Source of the DNA: JADJXV01 sp964527785
Lineage (GTDB): Bacteria > Bacteroidota > Ignavibacteria > Kapaibacteriales > UBA961
Length of the DNA stretch: 64,000 bases
NCBI GenBank assembly: GCA_964527785.1
Contig: CAZGNO010000003.1
Span: 1 to 64,000 of the forward strand
Reading direction: 5' to 3'
Of this stretch, positions 27,258-36,882 are shown piece by piece. The translations under genes were made by a program, and so were the position numbers. Under the pieces are notes generated by a model. It saw nothing but the letters and a program-made list of their open reading frames with translations, ran no database searches and was not told where the DNA came from. Positions within the stretch are counted from its first letter, which is position 1, and the number at the start of each line of letters is the position of its first letter.

Positions 27258-28547
27258 ATGAAAAAGTTTACAGTTTTTCTCGCTCTTCTTGCCGCTATTG
27301 TATCCGTTGGAACGGCGCAAGTAAAGAAAAGAGTGAGTATGTCTACGATTCCAAGTGCTCGTACCGGCATTGAGGCAAGTGTACAAAGTCTTAGCACGGC
27401 AGCTCTATCAACCAGTCTTCCTGTTGTAAATAAACTTACCTATGGTGTTGGAGTCCCTGTTATGCCGGACTATATGGTAGCAGAAACTCAGTATGTTGTT
27501 TTTGATGCTCCTCGTGATACTTCAGATTCAGGGTTTGCACTTACGAGTCGTGTTGATCCTCAAAGTCGTGTTACTACAGGTCTTTATGATATTCCAACGG
27601 TTGTGAATTTCTCGGATGCAAACAACAATATAACCCCAAATGCAATTTTCGGTTATGCTCAATTTTTTCCTCCTTTCGGAACATCAGGTTCGTTAACAAT
27701 TGATACGGTTGTATTCCAACTGTTTCAATATTCACGTGACAACCAGCATATTACTCCTATTAAAAGGGACGTATTGCTTATCCCATATGGTATAAAAGCA
27801 AATCTTCAAACAAGAACTCCTGGTGCAGAATTTTCTCTTGATGATCCGGGATTACGTCAATTAGGTGACGAAATTGAAATTTCTGCAGCAACTATAAATA
27901 GTGCCTTGGATTTAACTACTACTCCTGCTACAATAAACAACATCGTTCTTAGAGTACCGGATTGGAAAGTAGAAGCAGGTGAAACTTTTGGATTTGTATT
28001 ATACTCACAAGGTCCAACCGATACAATGCGTCTTTTCGGGACATATATGTGGGGATTAAAGGACAGTACACAAACTCTTGGCTATGTATTGCGTCGTACT
28101 CCTGCCGGTGATGAATTTGCATTAAAACAAGCTGGGATTGGCTTCTTTAATCCGTCAGCTGAATTTGCTACTGCATTCCCTTCTTTGGTTAATCGCGGTT
28201 TGCGCATAAACTACTTCTTTGTGGTTGGCGGCATTCTCGAAACTACTGGTACTGGTGCAGTCGAAACCCTCACAAACGATGCTAAGAACTTCTCGCTTGA
28301 ACAAGTAGCTCCTAATCCTGTTGTAAATGCGACAAAGATTCAGTTCTCATTGCAAGAACCTTCTACAGTTTCCCTCCGTGTCGTTAATTCACTCGGTCAG
28401 GTTGTACAAGAACTTGCAAGCGGTGCTATGACAACCGGTACATATGCTGCTGATTTTGATGCAACAAATCTTCCTGCCGGAATGTACTACTATACATTGA
28501 CAGCAGGTACTCATTCGCTCACACGCTCGATGGTTGTTGTAAAATAA
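27258..28547 (+). CDS. T9SS-sorted secreted protein of unknown function
   Basis: 429 residues from the ATG at 27258, chosen because AGGAG lies at 27245-27249 and a clean signal peptide follows (MKKFTVFLALLAAIVSVGTA then Q). The open frame upstream to 27189 starts within the promoter box. The mature part is beta-rich with no catalytic motif that I recognise. The last 85 residues (FSLEQVAPNPVVNATKIQF, LRVVNSLGQVV, LPAGMYYYTL, RSMVVVK) are a textbook type A T9SS sorting domain. A terminator follows. Confidence 0.88.
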   Translation: MKKFTVFLALLAAIVSVGTAQVKKRVSMSTIPSARTGIEASVQSLSTAALSTSLPVVNKLTYGVGVPVMPDYMVAETQYVVFDAPRDTSDSGFALTSRVDPQSRVTTGLYDIPTVVNFSDANNNITPNAIFGYAQFFPPFGTSGSLTIDTVVFQLFQYSRDNQHITPIKRDVLLIPYGIKANLQTRTPGAEFSLDDPGLRQLGDEIEISAATINSALDLTTTPATINNIVLRVPDWKVEAGETFGFVLYSQGPTDTMRLFGTYMWGLKDSTQTLGYVLRRTPAGDEFALKQAGIGFFNPSAEFATAFPSLVNRGLRINYFFVVGGILETTGTGAVETLTNDAKNFSLEQVAPNPVVNATKIQFSLQEPSTVSLRVVNSLGQVVQELASGAMTTGTYAADFDATNLPAGMYYYTLTAGTHSLTRSMVVVK

Positions 28548-28574
28548 TTCATTTGGTAGGCGGCTATTATTTTC

Positions 28575-28610
28575 AGGGCGTTCCCGCTTCAAGCGAGTTC
28601 GCCCTTTTTT
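28575..28610 (+). terminator. Rho-independent terminator
   Basis: AGGGCG...CGCCCT outer stem with a CGCTT/AGCG inner stem, then TTTTTT. It follows the T9SS gene ending at 28547 and precedes the next RBS. Confidence 0.8.
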
Positions 28611-28632
28611 AATCCAAACAAAAGGAGAATCC

Positions 28633-29994
28633 ATGAAATTCCGAATACTATTTGTACTGCTTGTTCTACTGGTAAGCACCGCCTCGGCACAAAATAAATG
28701 GCGGCGTTTGATTGATGCTCCTACCTTTGGTTTTGCTGCAAATCCGCATAACCCGCGAACTCTCATAGTAGGAGGATTCGGACGCACGATGTACCGTTCT
28801 GAGGATGCAGGAATGACATGGAGGATTGATTCTATTGATTTTAGGAGTGGAACTTCTCGGCTCTCTAATGTTCTGATACACAGACAGGATACAAATGTGG
28901 TGCTTGCGGGAGGGATTTTTGGAAGTATAGTTCGCAGCACAGACGGTGGAATCTTGTGGGAAACTGTATTTGATCCCGAAAAGCCGACACGCTTTCAGAT
29001 GTCCGGTGAGGCACTGCTGAGCCACCCAACGAACCCGAATATCATGTTTACTGCAGATAATATATCTAATCGAATTTTTGAAAGTTATGACTCAGGTCTT
29101 ACGTGGGATACTATTGCTAGATTGAATCTTTCCGGTCAGCAGCTTTGCGCCATAGCCATCCGACCCGACAGTGCGAACATAATGCTTGCCGGGGCAACAT
29201 CGGGATTAATTTTAAAATCGGTTGATACAGGTCGTACTTGGCGGCAAACAGCGAAGCTAAGAGGATTTAGTGATACAGAAGTCCCACGTTTTGTATTCAG
29301 TCCCAACAACCCATTAATCGGATATACAATTGTTGCTTATTTCTTCTATAAAAACCGACCTAACGGTGGTGTGTTTAAAACCATTGATGGCGGTGAAACA
29401 TGGAATCCCATAGGATTTCAAGACACAAGTTTTTGGTCAGTAGAGGTGAGCCGTTTTCCTGGGAAAGAGGAAGTATATGTCGGCGGCTTTACTGATGACC
29501 TTGCCGATAGTATTCAGCACACAATATACGGACCGGGTATGGTGAGGCATTCACCGGATGGCGGGGAATCGTGGACAGCAATTGATGATAATATTCAGTG
29601 GCTTCCACCTACTCAGATAGATTTAGCAATGAAAAATGTATGGATGATAAAACTTGTAGGCAATTCACGAGAAACTGAAAAACTCTATATGGCTACCGAT
29701 GCAGGTTTCTTTATTTGGGATAATTCAATCGGTGTTGTCGAATCAGAGCCGCAAGTAAATACTCCAAGTATGTATGTAAAAGGAGGACGGTTAGTAGTAA
29801 AAGCTAATGAAGCTATTTCATCAGTAAATATATTTTCTATTCAGGGTAAGAGGGTTTTTTCATCTTCTGCGCCTGTTTCACAGTCACAAGGTGAGATTAT
29901 ATACAATCTCCCCGAAACTATGTCATCAGGTGTGTATTACTGTATGATTATCACTTCGCAGAGGATTATTAATCGAGCAATTTTGGTGGAATAA
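28633..29994 (+). CDS. BNR/sialidase-repeat T9SS-sorted secreted protein
   Basis: 453 residues with a signal peptide (MKFRILFVLLVLLVSTASAQ) and AGGAG upstream. At least six Asp-box-like repeats are visible (YRSEDAGMTW, VRSTDGGILW, FESYDSGLTW, LKSVDTGRTW, FKTIDGGETW, RHSPDGGESW), predicting a beta-propeller of the sialidase/photosystem II stability-factor fold. A T9SS-like C-terminal domain (about 375-453: VNIFSIQGKRVF, SSGVYYCMII) follows. Sialidase catalytic residues were not identified, so I treat it as a structural or binding propeller. Confidence 0.87.
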   Translation: MKFRILFVLLVLLVSTASAQNKWRRLIDAPTFGFAANPHNPRTLIVGGFGRTMYRSEDAGMTWRIDSIDFRSGTSRLSNVLIHRQDTNVVLAGGIFGSIVRSTDGGILWETVFDPEKPTRFQMSGEALLSHPTNPNIMFTADNISNRIFESYDSGLTWDTIARLNLSGQQLCAIAIRPDSANIMLAGATSGLILKSVDTGRTWRQTAKLRGFSDTEVPRFVFSPNNPLIGYTIVAYFFYKNRPNGGVFKTIDGGETWNPIGFQDTSFWSVEVSRFPGKEEVYVGGFTDDLADSIQHTIYGPGMVRHSPDGGESWTAIDDNIQWLPPTQIDLAMKNVWMIKLVGNSRETEKLYMATDAGFFIWDNSIGVVESEPQVNTPSMYVKGGRLVVKANEAISSVNIFSIQGKRVFSSSAPVSQSQGEIIYNLPETMSSGVYYCMIITSQRIINRAILVE

Positions 29995-30284
29995 ATGGAT
30001 GGTCTAAGAGCGTGTGTGATTGTTGACTTGTTACTATTTCATTAAGAGTTATGCCTTTTAACGAAGAAACTCTGTAAAGCACGCCATCCCGAACGGTTGA
30101 TAAACAATGAAGATTCTTCATTCAGGTTTGAATGACAAATATATGAATGTAACTGTTTGTTCTGTCCATTGTCATACAATACATTTTTAGCATCAAGCCA
30201 AATTTATTAAAATTCAGTTCGGTAATTTCAGAGAAAAACCGTATTTTTGTGTTTTCGTAATCTGCAACCCCTAAGAAATCAGCA
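29995..30284. other. Gap before ffh with a degenerate repeat and a -7 box
   Basis: Bases 30110-30137 resemble a decayed arm of the CATTCTGA repeat (GAAGATTCTTC...TGAATGACA). TATTTTTG at 30242-30249 is a candidate -7 box for ffh; the -33 position is poor. No gene seen. Confidence 0.4.
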
Positions 30285-31622
30285 ATGTTTGAGAATTTAC
30301 AATCAAAATTAGAATTTGCTCTCAAGAAGATTCGCGGACAAGCCAAAATCAGCGAAGAGAATATCCAGGAAGCACTTGGCGAGGTTCGCCGTGCACTTTT
30401 GGAGGCAGATGTTAATTTCACCGTGGCAAAAAACTTCATAGATGAAGTTACACAAAAAGCACTTGGTGTAGAAGTAAAAGGAAATTTGCAGCCGGGGCAA
30501 GTCATCATTAAATTGATTTATGATGAACTTGTTTCGTTAATGGGCAGCAATAAAAGCGATTTGATACTGGCGCATGGAGGGCCTACCGTCGTTATGGTTG
30601 CCGGATTGCAAGGTTCAGGTAAGACTACGTTCTGCGGTAAATTAGCTTCAAATTTGAAGAAAAAAGGGAAGCAACCCCTTTTAGTTGCCTGTGATATTTA
30701 TCGTCCTGCAGCGGTTGCACAGCTTAAGATGCTTGCACAGTCTCTCAATATACCGGTCTATGCCGCAGAAGGAAAGAACCCTGTTGAAATTGCAACCGAT
30801 GCTCTTATTTACGCAAAGAAATATGCTCGTGATATCGTCATCATAGATACAGCCGGGCGTCTTACGATAGACGAGGACATGATGCAAGAGGTTCAGAATA
30901 TTCGTGACCAAACCAAGCCGAATGAAATTCTCTTTGTGTGTGATTCAATGACCGGGCAAGATGCCGTTAACACAGCAAAAGCATTTCACGAACGCTTGAG
31001 CTTAACCGGTGTTGTCCTCACAAAATTAGACGGCGATACACGCGGAGGTGCTGCTCTTTCCATCCGCAAAGTAGTTGGTCAGCCGATTAAATACGTAGGT
31101 ACAGGAGAGAAGCTAGATGCTCTCGAACCATTCTACCCGGAAAGAATTGCGTCGCGTATTTTAGGAATGGGTGATGTTGTGTCACTCGTTGAAAAAGTAC
31201 AATCTCAATTTGACGAAGAAGAATCTGCAAAACTGGAAGCAAAACTTCGCAAAAATGAATTTAATTTGCAGGATTTCTTGGATCAACTGCGCATGATTAA
31301 AAAGATGGGTTCGTTGCGTGATTTGCTCGGAATGCTTCCGGGGATGGACAAAGCAATGAAAAACGTTGAGGTGGACGACAAGGCATATGGCAAAGTGGAA
31401 GCAATTATCCTTTCGATGACCAAACACGAACGCACTAATCCAAAAGTACTGAACGGATCACGCAGACGCAGAATTGCTCTCGGCAGCGGCACAACCGTGA
31501 TGGAAGTGAATCGCCTGCTCAAGCAATTTGAAGATATGCAGAAAATGATGAAAACTCTCTCTAAAGGAAATTCGTCGCAACAAATGCGGAATTTCAAAAT
31601 GCCCACCGGCTTCAAACACTGA
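30285..31622 (+). CDS. ffh: Signal recognition particle protein Ffh
   Basis: 445 residues, full length. GTPase that with 4.5S RNA targets signal-peptide-bearing and membrane nascent chains to the translocon. Helical N domain (1-90), G domain with GLQGSGKTTFCGKLA (about 106-120), CDIYRPAAVAQL, DTAGRL and TKLDGDTRGGAALS, then the Met-rich M domain (about 320-445) with DFLDQLRMIKKMGSLRDLLG and GSRRRRIALGSG. Followed 41 bp later by rpsP, the conserved ffh-rpsP order. The 4.5S RNA gene was not found here. Confidence 0.97.
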   Translation: MFENLQSKLEFALKKIRGQAKISEENIQEALGEVRRALLEADVNFTVAKNFIDEVTQKALGVEVKGNLQPGQVIIKLIYDELVSLMGSNKSDLILAHGGPTVVMVAGLQGSGKTTFCGKLASNLKKKGKQPLLVACDIYRPAAVAQLKMLAQSLNIPVYAAEGKNPVEIATDALIYAKKYARDIVIIDTAGRLTIDEDMMQEVQNIRDQTKPNEILFVCDSMTGQDAVNTAKAFHERLSLTGVVLTKLDGDTRGGAALSIRKVVGQPIKYVGTGEKLDALEPFYPERIASRILGMGDVVSLVEKVQSQFDEEESAKLEAKLRKNEFNLQDFLDQLRMIKKMGSLRDLLGMLPGMDKAMKNVEVDDKAYGKVEAIILSMTKHERTNPKVLNGSRRRRIALGSGTTVMEVNRLLKQFEDMQKMMKTLSKGNSSQQMRNFKMPTGFKH

Positions 31623-31663
31623 AGTACCGGATTTTTCTATAACTAACCGGAGTATGGTATCTC

Positions 31664-32059
31664 ATGGTAAAATTACGCTTGCGCCGCAAAGGTCGCAAAA
31701 AATCGCCTTCTTATGATATTGTTGCAGTTGACAGCCGCGAAAAACGCGATTCTGCATTCATCGAACGTCTCGGATATTACAACCCGATGACAGCTCCTTC
31801 TACCGTTTCCATCAATGCAGAACGTGCGATTTATTGGCTCAATGTTGGCGCGCAACCCACTGATGTTGTCCGTGCATTTCTAAGTTATGAAGGTGTAATG
31901 CTTCATCGCCATATGCAATTCAAAGGCAAAACTGCCGAAGAAATAGCTGAAGCAGTTGCAAAACATAAAGAAACAGCCGCTCGTCGCTATGTACGCACTA
32001 AATTGAAAAACGCTCGTAAAAAAGAAGCAGCTGCGAAAGCCGAAGCTAAGGGCGAATAA
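31664..32059 (+). CDS. rpsP: 30S ribosomal protein bS16
   Basis: 131 residues; the N-terminal 85 match bS16 (MVKLRLRRKGRKKSPSYDIV, GYYNPMT). A Lys/Ala-rich tail of about 45 residues extends beyond the E. coli length, as is common in this phylum. In many bacteria rimM-trmD-rplS follow; here they do not, and a terminator hairpin closes the unit. Confidence 0.96.
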   Translation: MVKLRLRRKGRKKSPSYDIVAVDSREKRDSAFIERLGYYNPMTAPSTVSINAERAIYWLNVGAQPTDVVRAFLSYEGVMLHRHMQFKGKTAEEIAEAVAKHKETAARRYVRTKLKNARKKEAAAKAEAKGE

Positions 32060-32116
32060 TATGTATTTCTAGTGAAAAACTTTTAAAAAGTATTTCTTTT
32101 GAAATAAACAACCATG

Positions 32117-32147
32117 AAAGGCAAGCAGTGTATTTCGGCTTGCCTTT
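32117..32147 (+). terminator. Terminator hairpin after rpsP
   Basis: AAAGGCAAGC / GCTTGCCTTT, a 10-bp perfect stem with an 11-nt loop, followed by CTTATTAT. An ORF start at 32114 lies inside it and is therefore unlikely. Confidence 0.75.
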
Positions 32148-32191
32148 CTTATTATATATATCATTACCGTACATTATTTCTTATCGAAAAA

Positions 32192-32653
32192 ATGAGTGTA
32201 CCCTCAATTCAACCGGAACTTGCAGTACTGTTCGAGCCGCAAAGAAAGTTGCTTCGCAAAGTATTGATGTCATTTTTTTCGATTGCCGGGTTATCGTGGT
32301 TTCTGCTCCTATTGCCTAATTCTACAATAGACCAAGCTAAACACGATATATTCAAAGCAAACCAATATCAATTGTACCTGTTACTATTGACACTTTGGGG
32401 ATACGATTTCCGCCGTCAAGCCAAACGGTTGGAGTGGCTTATAGATTTCTCTGCATCTCAAGGGGTATCCATTAGTAACGCAAGTAAGGAGGATATTATC
32501 TCTGCCGGTAAATTATCTTTGTTTGAAGTTTTTACGAAATACAAAGGTTCGTCGGCACAGTATTTTCATATCATATTTACATGGTTCTTACTTGTTGTTT
32601 CAGCCGTTCAGTTCATCAGGCAAATGATTTTACTGTTCGAAAATCAGGGCTAA
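32192..32653 (+). CDS. Small membrane protein of unknown function
   Basis: 153 residues from ATG 32192, chosen because the upstream part of the frame runs through the rpsP terminator. Two or three hydrophobic segments are visible (SFFSIAGLSWFLLLLP, YQLYLLLLTLW, IIFTWFLLVVSAVQFI), so it is probably an inner-membrane protein. No family recognised. Confidence 0.65.
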   Translation: MSVPSIQPELAVLFEPQRKLLRKVLMSFFSIAGLSWFLLLLPNSTIDQAKHDIFKANQYQLYLLLLTLWGYDFRRQAKRLEWLIDFSASQGVSISNASKEDIISAGKLSLFEVFTKYKGSSAQYFHIIFTWFLLVVSAVQFIRQMILLFENQG

Positions 32654-33078
32654 GAAAAATATTTGGCATTGCTAATTTATTATAACACAAGTATGTTTAC
32701 GTAGTTTTTTCGTGTTCGTTGACCAAATTTGGCAAGTAATTGAACCCTTCCGGGCGGGCTCAGGATGGCGTAACTTCATTAAAAAAGAAACAAATATGTC
32801 ATGCTGAGCCCGTCGAAGCATCGTACACTTACCTATTTTTATATACTTATCTATAAAGCTATACTTAAATAGCAATGCCAGATATTTTAGTAACAGCTGT
32901 AACAAATGTGAAATTGTAGGGTTTCTGTCGTCATAATGCCAAGCTCCCATAAAATGAGCATGATAACAGTTTCGGCATTCTTTTTCTAAAAGGATTAAAC
33001 CTTTATAATTATTCAGGAGCTCAAATGTTGAAAATTTCCTTACAATTTTATTTCTTACATTTCTTATAGGATACATTT
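32654..33078. repeat. Gap with dispersed repeat pair GTCATGCTGAGCCCGTCGA
   Basis: Bases 32797-32822 carry the arm TGTCATGCTGAGCCCGTCGA followed by AGCAT, and 32737-32768 a converging arm (CCTTCCGGGCGGGCTCAGGA). This matches the variant repeat at 119-147. A 134-codon minus-strand ORF crosses the repeat and is not believed. The remainder shows nothing clear. Confidence 0.6.
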
Positions 33079-33780
33079 ATGAAAAAGCAATTGGCAAAAT
33101 TCTTCTTGCCTATACTTGGTTTGGGGGCTATTGTTGCTCTCATTACAGTGGTAGGTTGCTCTGATGCAAACTCTCCTACGACCTCTTACAATGACACTCC
33201 TGACGCTCTCGTAGCGCAGAATTATTCTACATCTGCAGATTTTATATCTTCTTTTGGAGAAACTGCGGATTTTTCTGCACTCGAAGGCAATCCTACCGGC
33301 AATGTCAAAGATGGTGCCGGCAGAGACCGCAATCTACGTCTCATTATCCGTTGTCTCGAATTGAATAAAGATCAAATGAGAAAATTCAACGAAATAATGA
33401 CAGCATTTGAAGATTGTAATAAAGCAGCCAGAGAAGCATACCGTGCAGCCGAAAAATCAATCCGCGAAAGAACAAAAGCTGCCGAAAGAGAAATCAAAGC
33501 TCAAGTTGAAGCAGGTACACTTACCAGAGACGAAGCTCGTGCAAAAATGAAAGAAATTATTACTGCTGCCCGCGCAGCCCTTCAAGCAGCTAAGGAAGAA
33601 TATGCAAAAGCGATAAGAGCATGCAAAGAAACACTTTTTGCTGCATTTGAAGAAATCCTCAGTTCTAATCCCGCTACCGGTGTAAGACAGATGGAAATCT
33701 GGAAACAATGGTTAGAAACAGGTAAAGTACCATGCAAAGATGCTAAGGGACGCGAACCACGTGATTCTGTAAAAAGATAA
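33079..33780 (+). CDS. Lipoprotein, CpxP/LTXXQ-like helical protein
   Basis: 233 residues. Lipoprotein signal (MKKQLAKFFLPILGLGAIVA, then a lipobox ending VVGC at about 27). The mature part has a flexible Ser/Thr-rich stretch, then a long charged helical region (about 90-200) with LELNKDQMRKFNEIM and Ala/Lys/Glu/Arg heptads that recall periplasmic CpxP/Spy chaperones with LTxxQ motifs. That similarity is at the pattern level only. A strong terminator follows. Confidence 0.78.
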   Translation: MKKQLAKFFLPILGLGAIVALITVVGCSDANSPTTSYNDTPDALVAQNYSTSADFISSFGETADFSALEGNPTGNVKDGAGRDRNLRLIIRCLELNKDQMRKFNEIMTAFEDCNKAAREAYRAAEKSIRERTKAAEREIKAQVEAGTLTRDEARAKMKEIITAARAALQAAKEEYAKAIRACKETLFAAFEEILSSNPATGVRQMEIWKQWLETGKVPCKDAKGREPRDSVKR

Positions 33781-33814
33781 TCAAATTCCGGTTCTGAATA
33801 TAAATATTCTTTAC

Positions 33815-33853
33815 AAAAGAACCTCTGTCCTGTATGGGCAGAGGTTCTTTTTT
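33815..33853 (+). terminator. Strong Rho-independent terminator
   Basis: AAAAGAACCTCTG / CAGAGGTTCTTTT, a 13-bp perfect stem with an 11-nt loop, then more T residues. Confidence 0.92.
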
Positions 33854-33954
33854 TTATAGGTATCACGACTAAATATCATGTGATCCTTTGTCAGCCGTCG
33901 CTAAGGTCGTAATTTTGTAGAAAATTTTGTCGGCGGTCCAACTAATACTTTAGT

Positions 33955-34734
33955 ATGCTTACTTTTATTGCTCGTATCGGCAGAGACACCATTCACTTCT
34001 TTGCAGAATTCGGTCAGATTATCATTCTATTGAGAAATGTGATTCGATATCTGCCCAGAATCTTCAAAGATCGCCATTTGGTTCTGGAGGAAATGTCAAT
34101 CGTAGGGTCGGATTCTTTGCCGCTTGTTATTCTTATCGGTGCATTTACGGGTGCTATAGCTGCGCTCCAGGCAACTAATTTATTTGCGAAGTTCAATCTT
34201 GTAGGAATTGCCCGCCCATTTATAGGCGGCTCGATTGCGACCGTTGTTTTTACTGAGCTTACGCCTGTTCTGACGGCACTTGTTATTGCAGGGCGGGTAG
34301 GAGGTGCAATTGCAGCACAACTGGGCACTATGAAGGTTTCTGAGCAGATTGACGCACTAGAAATGATGGCAATTGACAAAGACCGTTATCTGGCTATGCC
34401 ACGTGTACTTGCCGCCCTGACGATGATGCCTGTACTGGCAGTGTTTTCTAACTCTGTTGCGTTAATCGGTGCTTTTTTCCTTACTACACTTAAATTCGGT
34501 TTTACTGCAGAAATATTTTTTGATTCAGTGCAACGGTTTTTTACAATTCATGAAATTTTTGTGTGCATGACCAAATCTTTTGTTTTTGGTGGCATTACTG
34601 CTCTTATCGGTTGCCATGTTGGTTTTGCTACCGAAGGCGGTGCAGAGGGTGTGGGTAACAGTACCGTTCGTGCGTTTACACTTTCAGCCGCCTCTATCCT
34701 TATTTTTGATGCAATTTTCGGGTATTTACTCTAA
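33955..34734 (+). CDS. mlaE: MlaE-family ABC transporter permease
   Basis: 259 residues, a full-length MlaE/YrbE permease of the lipid-transport ABC family, with five or six membrane helices and the conserved stretches GAFTGAIAALQATNLFAKF, TELTPVLTALVIAGRVGGAIAAQLGTM and EQIDALEMMAIDKDRYL. It would work with an MlaF ATPase and an MCE/MlaD protein to move phospholipids between membranes. Neither partner gene is next to it; a PAP2 phosphatase follows 43 bp later. Confidence 0.92.
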   Translation: MLTFIARIGRDTIHFFAEFGQIIILLRNVIRYLPRIFKDRHLVLEEMSIVGSDSLPLVILIGAFTGAIAALQATNLFAKFNLVGIARPFIGGSIATVVFTELTPVLTALVIAGRVGGAIAAQLGTMKVSEQIDALEMMAIDKDRYLAMPRVLAALTMMPVLAVFSNSVALIGAFFLTTLKFGFTAEIFFDSVQRFFTIHEIFVCMTKSFVFGGITALIGCHVGFATEGGAEGVGNSTVRAFTLSAASILIFDAIFGYLL

Positions 34735-34777
34735 AATTTCTTTTTTGTTGTTATTGTCTGACTTCTAACGGTTATCT

Positions 34778-35869
34778 ATGTTCTTCGACGCCTTTCGTAT
34801 CAGTTTGAAAAATCATCTTTTGGAATTTTCCCTCTCCATTGCTGTTTTCATTTTCGCTACTACTTTTACTTCTGCGCAAATTACAGGATTATCACCCGTT
34901 GACACGTGTGATGCAGTTCATCTATATGAAGCGGGTTATTCCGAACCGGTAATTGACAGTTCTGTGGTAAACAGCAAGAGTACAACTGATACAGTATCAG
35001 CGACAAGTCTTGATGATGTACCTCCGGTAGCCGACAGCAGTATTATTCCCCGATCAATAACAAAAGATTCACCGCACACTCTCGGCGTTTTCGATATGTT
35101 TACCAATCTTCCCGGTGATTGGTATCGTTGGTCGAAGAAAGCATTCACCACCGACAATATTCCGCTTATTGCTGCTCTCGGAGTAATGACAGCCGGAATG
35201 GTCGTTACCGATTACGAATTATGGCAACCCGCAAAAAAAAGCTATGAGAGGTCTCAAACTGTAAGAGATATAAGCGATGCATTCGTAGGTGTGGGCGACG
35301 GTAAATTTCAGTTTGGGCTGGCTATAGGGTTCGGATTGTATGGAGTGATTTTCAGCGATTCTAAGGCACTGAGAACAGCAAGCCAAGTAACGGAGGTAAT
35401 ACTGGCGTGCGGTGGTGTGGTACAGCTTTTAAAACACCTTACAGGACGTGAAAGCCCGGTAGTTGCAACAACCAGAACTGGGGCATGGGCATTACTTCCT
35501 AATCAGATTGAATATCACAAGCACGTTCCGCATTATGATGCTTTCCCGTCAGGGCATATTGCTACTGCTATGGCAACTATGATTGTAATTTCAGAGAATT
35601 ATCCCGAGCAAAAATGGATACGGTATATCGGCTATCCTGCGGTAGCATTGGTAGGGGTGGGGCTGACCACCACCAGTATTCATTGGGTTAGTGATTTTCC
35701 GCTTGGGATTGCGTTGGGGTATAGCTTTGGTATGCTAATCGCGCATCAATTTGATACTCCACAAGAGTCGACTGCTTCAAGCAGCACTTCGAGCATTCTA
35801 ACACCTACGGCGGGATTGACTATGATGGCGAATGGTGCTCCCGCTTTGCAATTGTCTTGGCAGTGGTAG
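34778..35869 (+). CDS. PAP2-family membrane phosphatase
   Basis: 363 residues: a hydrophobic N-terminus (SIAVFIFATTFTSAQ, signal or anchor), a Ser/Thr/Asp-rich linker, helices, then the PAP2 phosphatase signature: KHLTGRESPV (domain 1), DAFPSGHIATAMA (domain 2, catalytic His) and TTTSIHWVSDFPLG (domain 3, with His and Asp). Likely substrates are lipid phosphates such as phosphatidic acid, undecaprenyl pyrophosphate or lipid A. It is placed after the MlaE permease, both related to envelope lipids. Confidence 0.88.
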   Translation: MFFDAFRISLKNHLLEFSLSIAVFIFATTFTSAQITGLSPVDTCDAVHLYEAGYSEPVIDSSVVNSKSTTDTVSATSLDDVPPVADSSIIPRSITKDSPHTLGVFDMFTNLPGDWYRWSKKAFTTDNIPLIAALGVMTAGMVVTDYELWQPAKKSYERSQTVRDISDAFVGVGDGKFQFGLAIGFGLYGVIFSDSKALRTASQVTEVILACGGVVQLLKHLTGRESPVVATTRTGAWALLPNQIEYHKHVPHYDAFPSGHIATAMATMIVISENYPEQKWIRYIGYPAVALVGVGLTTTSIHWVSDFPLGIALGYSFGMLIAHQFDTPQESTASSSTSSILTPTAGLTMMANGAPALQLSWQW

Positions 35870-35925
35870 GAAATACTTCAATAACTTGAAAGATTTATGT
35901 TACATTTACAGCTTAAATGTATTCC

Positions 35926-36633
35926 TTATTTTTCATATTTTTCTACAATATCGTACGCTCGTTCACAACCTAGCGCACCCGCCTTTATCCAATCAGTATA
36001 GGCATCATCAGTCTCACCTATCGTCTCTTTTGAAAACCCTCTGTAATAATATATTTCACAGTTCATTGGTGAGAGCTCAATTGCTTTATTATAGTCATCA
36101 ATTGAACCATAATAATCTTTCTGCCTAAATCTTGCGAATCCCCTATTCAGATATGCCCAGCTCGCTTTTGAATTAATCTCAATTGCTTTATTATAATCTA
36201 GAATTGCCCCTTCATAATCTTCTAAACTTCCTTTTGAGTTACCTCTACTTATATATGCCCACACATATTTTCGATCTCTAGTGATAGCATCAGTGTAATC
36301 AGCGATAGCGGCGTGATGTTTCTCTACTGCTTCATTTGCCAAACCTCTATTATAATACATATATGCTGTCTTTGGTGATAGTTTTATCGCTGTGTTGAAG
36401 TCCTTAATCGCCTTGGAGTAGTTTTCCAGTACAAATTTGGAGTACCCTCTGTTGTTATATGCTTCTGAAAATTTTGCATCATATTCAATTGCTTTCGAAT
36501 AGTCCTCTATCGAACCCCTATAATCACCTTTCATAGCTTTTCCGTATCCACTGTTATAATATTGAATGGAGGGCTGGCATCCATTGAAGCTAATAGAAAT
36601 AATAAAAATTAGAAATAAAAACACCTTTTTCAT
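35926..36633 (-). CDS. TPR-repeat lipoprotein
   Basis: 235 residues from ATG 36633, chosen for the signal sequence MKKVFLFLIFIISISFNGC, whose Cys is a likely lipidation site; the frame is open 39 codons further upstream. It has about six tetratricopeptide repeats (EAYNNRGYSKFVLENYSKAI, KTAYMYYNRGLANEAVEKH, SWAYLNRGFARFRQKDYYGS and others) covering nearly the whole mature protein. Such repeats mediate protein contacts; the partner is unknown. Confidence 0.88.
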   Translation of the reverse strand: MKKVFLFLIFIISISFNGCQPSIQYYNSGYGKAMKGDYRGSIEDYSKAIEYDAKFSEAYNNRGYSKFVLENYSKAIKDFNTAIKLSPKTAYMYYNRGLANEAVEKHHAAIADYTDAITRDRKYVWAYISRGNSKGSLEDYEGAILDYNKAIEINSKASWAYLNRGFARFRQKDYYGSIDDYNKAIELSPMNCEIYYYRGFSKETIGETDDAYTDWIKAGALGCERAYDIVEKYEK

Positions 36634-36845
36634 TTTTTCACTCGGTGAATATTTGATGAATTTTAGAATAAATAATACATTCTGAGATGAATGAACCCCA
36701 CAGTAGAATCTCATAATCCGCAAAATACAATAACGAACTGAGATCACCAAGACCTCAAATCCGATAATAAAACGATTAATCCTGCTTATTCAGATTAAGT
36801 ATTAATAAAGACTTAATGTTACATACAAAAAAATTGCAAATTTCC

Positions 36846-36861
36846 TATGACATAGGTCATA
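36846..36861. promoter_or_regulatory. Crp/Fnr-type dyad TATGAC-N4-GTCATA
   Basis: A perfect 16-bp palindrome, TATGAC ATAG GTCATA. Its half-sites resemble the TTGAC-N4-GTCAA sites of Fnr/Dnr-type activators. It lies about 33 bp (centre to centre) upstream of the -7 box at 36883, consistent with an activator replacing the absent -33 element. Confidence 0.45.
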
Positions 36862-36882
36862 TGACACGAACTTTATTACCGC

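Noticed and set aside
32114..32191. Upstream extension of the membrane protein gene at 32192
   Set aside because: The ATG at 32114 lies in the rpsP terminator hairpin.
32672..33076. 134-codon minus-strand ORF
   Set aside because: It crosses the dispersed GTCATGCTGAGC repeat and has no signal, domain or convincing start.
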